Assembly: GCA_024225895.1 (NCBI GenBank)
Contig: JAAEMC010000011.1
Coordinates: forward strand, 1-7,936
Direction: 5' to 3'
From: Desulfobacteraceae bacterium
GTDB taxonomy: Bacteria; Desulfobacterota; Desulfobacteria; Desulfobacterales; Desulfobacteraceae
Length of the DNA stretch: 7,936 nucleotides
Shown: one piece after another, positions 6,340 to 7,936 of the stretch
How the letters are laid out: the number at the start of each line of letters is the position of its first letter
Numbering within the stretch: the stretch's first letter is position 1
Position numbers and translations under genes: made by a program
The notes under the pieces: model-generated
What the model was told of the DNA's origin: nothing
Databases searched by the model: none
The model's input: the letters and a program-made list of their open reading frames with translations, nothing else

Positions 6340-7307
6340 CACACTTCTTTCTTTTTTTCTCTTGCACTGGTTATCCACGCGTCAATGTCAGTATCCATTG
6401 TGTGAAAAGTTTGAATACGTACCATCAGTTCCTTGACCCTTTTTATCTGCCTTGCGTTTTCCCTGTGCAAAAGGTTATTTCTCAAATGCCAATATATCAT
6501 GCCACATGCACCCCAGTGGATATAATACTTCAACAGGTCAAATTCAATATCCGTTAAGGCCCTCACGCTTTGATATGCTCCTATAAATATATGCAGAAGA
6601 TCTTTATCCAGATGATTGTCCAAGATACAAAAAGCATTAATAGTCACCCCCAGGTCAAAAAGCAATGCATCTGTGCAGGCTTCTTCAAAATCAATAATTC
6701 CAATAAGCCTTTGGCCGTCAAACAGTGTGTTTTCAGGAAAAGCGTCTCCATGGACAAATCCCTTTGGCACTGTCTGACTCAAAGGCTTATGTAAAAACCG
6801 AATTTCCGATTTAAAAAAGGTAAATATGTCAGGATATTGGAAAGGCGCCCCTTCAAATTCAGCAATCAAAATCCTGCAGTTTTCAATGGAGATCGCATTC
6901 TGTTTGGTCAAAAAATCATTGCCTTCCAGACAATTGATGGTTGCAATGGCTTTTCCCATTTCTTTGCAGGCATTCAGACTTACTTTGGGGGCTTTTCCTT
7001 TCAAAAACTCATAGAGAATAATATCGCCAAGGGCGGATTCATTAAAAAAACCGCCATCTTTTCGCTGAATAGGATAAGCTGTTGGGAAACCTTGGGATTT
7101 GAGTTTTTGCAATAATGCCATTTCAAATTCATTTTGGATCCGGGACTGCTGTTTCATGATTCGGTAAAGGAATTGCCCCTTGCCGGTCAACAGCTTGAAA
7201 CTGATATTGGCATAACCTGCTGCAAGGGGTTCAAGACAGATGAATGATCCGACATCATAATATTTAATAATGCCTTTGCATTCTTGCACAAATCTTTTTG
7301 TATTCAT
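6339..7307 (-). CDS. Homoserine-kinase-type phosphotransferase (APH superfamily)
   Basis: Protein-kinase-like small-molecule kinase that most resembles type II homoserine kinase, which phosphorylates homoserine with ATP on the way to threonine. The 322 residues show a glycine-rich nucleotide loop (LAAGYANISFKL, 29-40), Lys52 and Glu60 as possible ATP-site residues, the catalytic loop HGDAFPEN (186-193) with Asp188 as catalytic base and Asn193 for metal, and IDFEEACTDALLFDLG (205-220) with Asp206 as the second metal ligand. The ACTDALLFDLG wording is typical of the homoserine kinase branch. The lysA gene directly downstream belongs to the same aspartate family of amino acids and supports this role, although choline-, thiamine- or sugar-kinase-like activities of APH proteins cannot be excluded. 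The ATG starts 15 bp after the bactofilin stop and has no clear Shine-Dalgarno sequence, so its translation may depend on re-initiation. Confidence 0.75.
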   Translation of the reverse strand: MNTKRFVQECKGIIKYYDVGSFICLEPLAAGYANISFKLLTGKGQFLYRIMKQQSRIQNEFEMALLQKLKSQGFPTAYPIQRKDGGFFNESALGDIILYEFLKGKAPKVSLNACKEMGKAIATINCLEGNDFLTKQNAISIENCRILIAEFEGAPFQYPDIFTFFKSEIRFLHKPLSQTVPKGFVHGDAFPENTLFDGQRLIGIIDFEEACTDALLFDLGVTINAFCILDNHLDKDLLHIFIGAYQSVRALTDIEFDLLKYYIHWGACGMIYWHLRNNLLHRENARQIKRVKELMVRIQTFHTMDTDIDAWITSAREKKKEV

Positions 7308-7322
7308 TTTAATGAAGGGTTT

Positions 7323-7727
7323 TTATACTACTTTTTTGGGCTTTTTAGATTGGACAATGGCAAGGGCTTGTTCATCCTTTTTATCCACATGGTCTGTTCT
7401 GCATTTTCCTTGGATAACAGCTCCTTTTTCAACAAAAATGACCGGGGTTTCAATTTGACCGCTAATTTTGCCTGTCGCCAATATTTCCACTTTCTTATCA
7501 GCAGCAATATTGCCTGTAATCTCACCATGATTAATCAAATGAAGCACATGGATATCTGATAATATTTTACCGTTACGCCCCACAATAAGGGTACCTTCGC
7601 CTGAGATATTGCCTTCAAATTCACCATCGATCTGAATAGTACCAAAAAATTTCAAATCTCCTGAAAAAGCTGAATCCTTGCCAATAACAGTATTCAAAGT
7701 GTTGATATTTTTTCTTTTTCCGACCAT
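7323..7727 (-). CDS. Bactofilin (polymer-forming cytoskeletal protein)
   Basis: Bactofilins assemble without nucleotides into filaments on the inner membrane face and localise cell-wall or polarity proteins. The 134-residue protein is one bactofilin (formerly DUF583/CcmA) domain: short repeating turns such as GTIQIDGEFEGNISGEGTLIVG and GEITGN...KISGQIETPVIFVEKGAVIQGKC, spanning about 14-110 and typical of the right-handed beta-helix, flanked by a basic N-terminus and a charged, lysine-rich tail (PKKVV at the end). The ATG is preceded by AGGCAGG (7734-7740 on the minus strand) at 6 nt. It is the first gene of the minus-strand cluster. Bactofilin genes often lie beside peptidoglycan-modifying genes; here the neighbours are a kinase and lysA, whose substrate is the wall precursor diaminopimelate. 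Confidence 0.92.
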   Translation of the reverse strand: MVGKRKNINTLNTVIGKDSAFSGDLKFFGTIQIDGEFEGNISGEGTLIVGRNGKILSDIHVLHLINHGEITGNIAADKKVEILATGKISGQIETPVIFVEKGAVIQGKCRTDHVDKKDEQALAIVQSKKPKKVV

Positions 7728-7772
7728 ATAAAACCTGCCTGAAGGATGATGAAAAGGTCATGACAATCCCTA

Positions 7773-7801
7773 TCCATAGCAGCAAAACAATGCTTTGTAA
7801 A
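7773..7801 (-). promoter_or_regulatory. Weak candidate promoter for the bactofilin-led operon
   Basis: On the minus strand TTTACA (7801-7796, 5 of 6 matches to TTGACA) is followed after 17 bp by TATGGA (7778-7773, only 3 of 6 matches to TATAAT). It lies about 45 bp upstream of the bactofilin start. The poor -10 box makes this a tentative call, and no better pair was seen in 7728-7936. Confidence 0.25.
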
Positions 7802-7834
7802 ACACAAACCAAACAATTACCCAAATAAAATAAC

Positions 7835-7883
7835 CAGGGGCAATCTCAGAATTTACATACCTTGGCCGACATTCAGGGCAATC
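7835..7883. repeat. Pair of short direct repeats upstream of the bactofilin gene
   Basis: CAGGGGCAATC at 7835-7845 and CAGGGCAATC at 7874-7883 differ by one extra G, and their starts are 39 bp apart. They lie about 110-150 bp upstream of the bactofilin start in otherwise non-coding DNA. They could be two sites for one regulator, or chance. Confidence 0.3.
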
Positions 7884-7936
7884 GCATGTAACTTTTCTAC
7901 ATTAATGATTTCAAGCAGTTACGATTTAAAGGTAAA

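Noticed and set aside
6340..6378. Upstream ATG giving lysA 13 additional N-terminal residues (MDNQCKRKKERSV).
   Set aside because: These codons lie inside the end of the kinase gene and are not part of the usual LysA N-terminus; the ATG at 6339 forms a TGATG stop/start overlap.

Overview
The window looks like chromosomal DNA of a Gram-negative, anaerobe-type proteobacterium. Protein style and base composition point most to a low-GC sulfate reducer of the Desulfobacteraceae type. This placement is an impression from remembered homologues, not a search result. There are no RNA genes, CRISPR arrays, insertion sequences or phage genes.

Layout. The left part is on the plus strand. It holds a broken acetyl-CoA hydrolase/CoA-transferase gene (206-1214), whose first and last parts are well preserved but whose middle is missing at one sharp junction near base 798. 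An AT-rich spacer of about 300 bp follows (1215-1520), with a candidate promoter and operator, then an intact long-chain acyl-CoA synthetase (1521-3305). That gene ends at a strong intrinsic terminator (about 3359-3398).

The right part is on the minus strand and reads as one compact five-gene unit transcribed from about 7800 down to 3396: bactofilin, a homoserine-kinase-type phosphotransferase, diaminopimelate decarboxylase (lysA), a membrane-anchored metallo-beta-lactamase-fold hydrolase of the NAPE-PLD type, and a free-standing tRNA editing protein of the ProX/YbaK family. Spacings are 15 bp, a 1-bp overlap (TGATG), a 14-bp overlap and 36 bp. The first four genes are therefore probably co-transcribed and partly translationally coupled. 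A hairpin over the stop codon of the fourth gene may lower read-through into the fifth.

How it fits together. The left side concerns acyl-CoA handling: the synthetase makes acyl-CoA from free fatty acids with ATP, and the dead CoA-transferase/hydrolase once exchanged or hydrolysed short acyl-CoAs. The right side joins aspartate-family amino-acid metabolism (the threonine-branch kinase and the last lysine enzyme, which consumes the cell-wall precursor meso-diaminopimelate) to a cell-envelope scaffold, a phospholipid-hydrolase-like enzyme and a translation-fidelity factor. That mix is the least expected thing in the window. I see no clear sign of a wholly new system. The best leads are the deletion in the CoA-transferase, the His-to-Gln change at a predicted zinc-ligand position of the NAPE-PLD-like protein, the make-up of the minus-strand operon, and the palindrome inside the promoter of the acyl-CoA synthetase.
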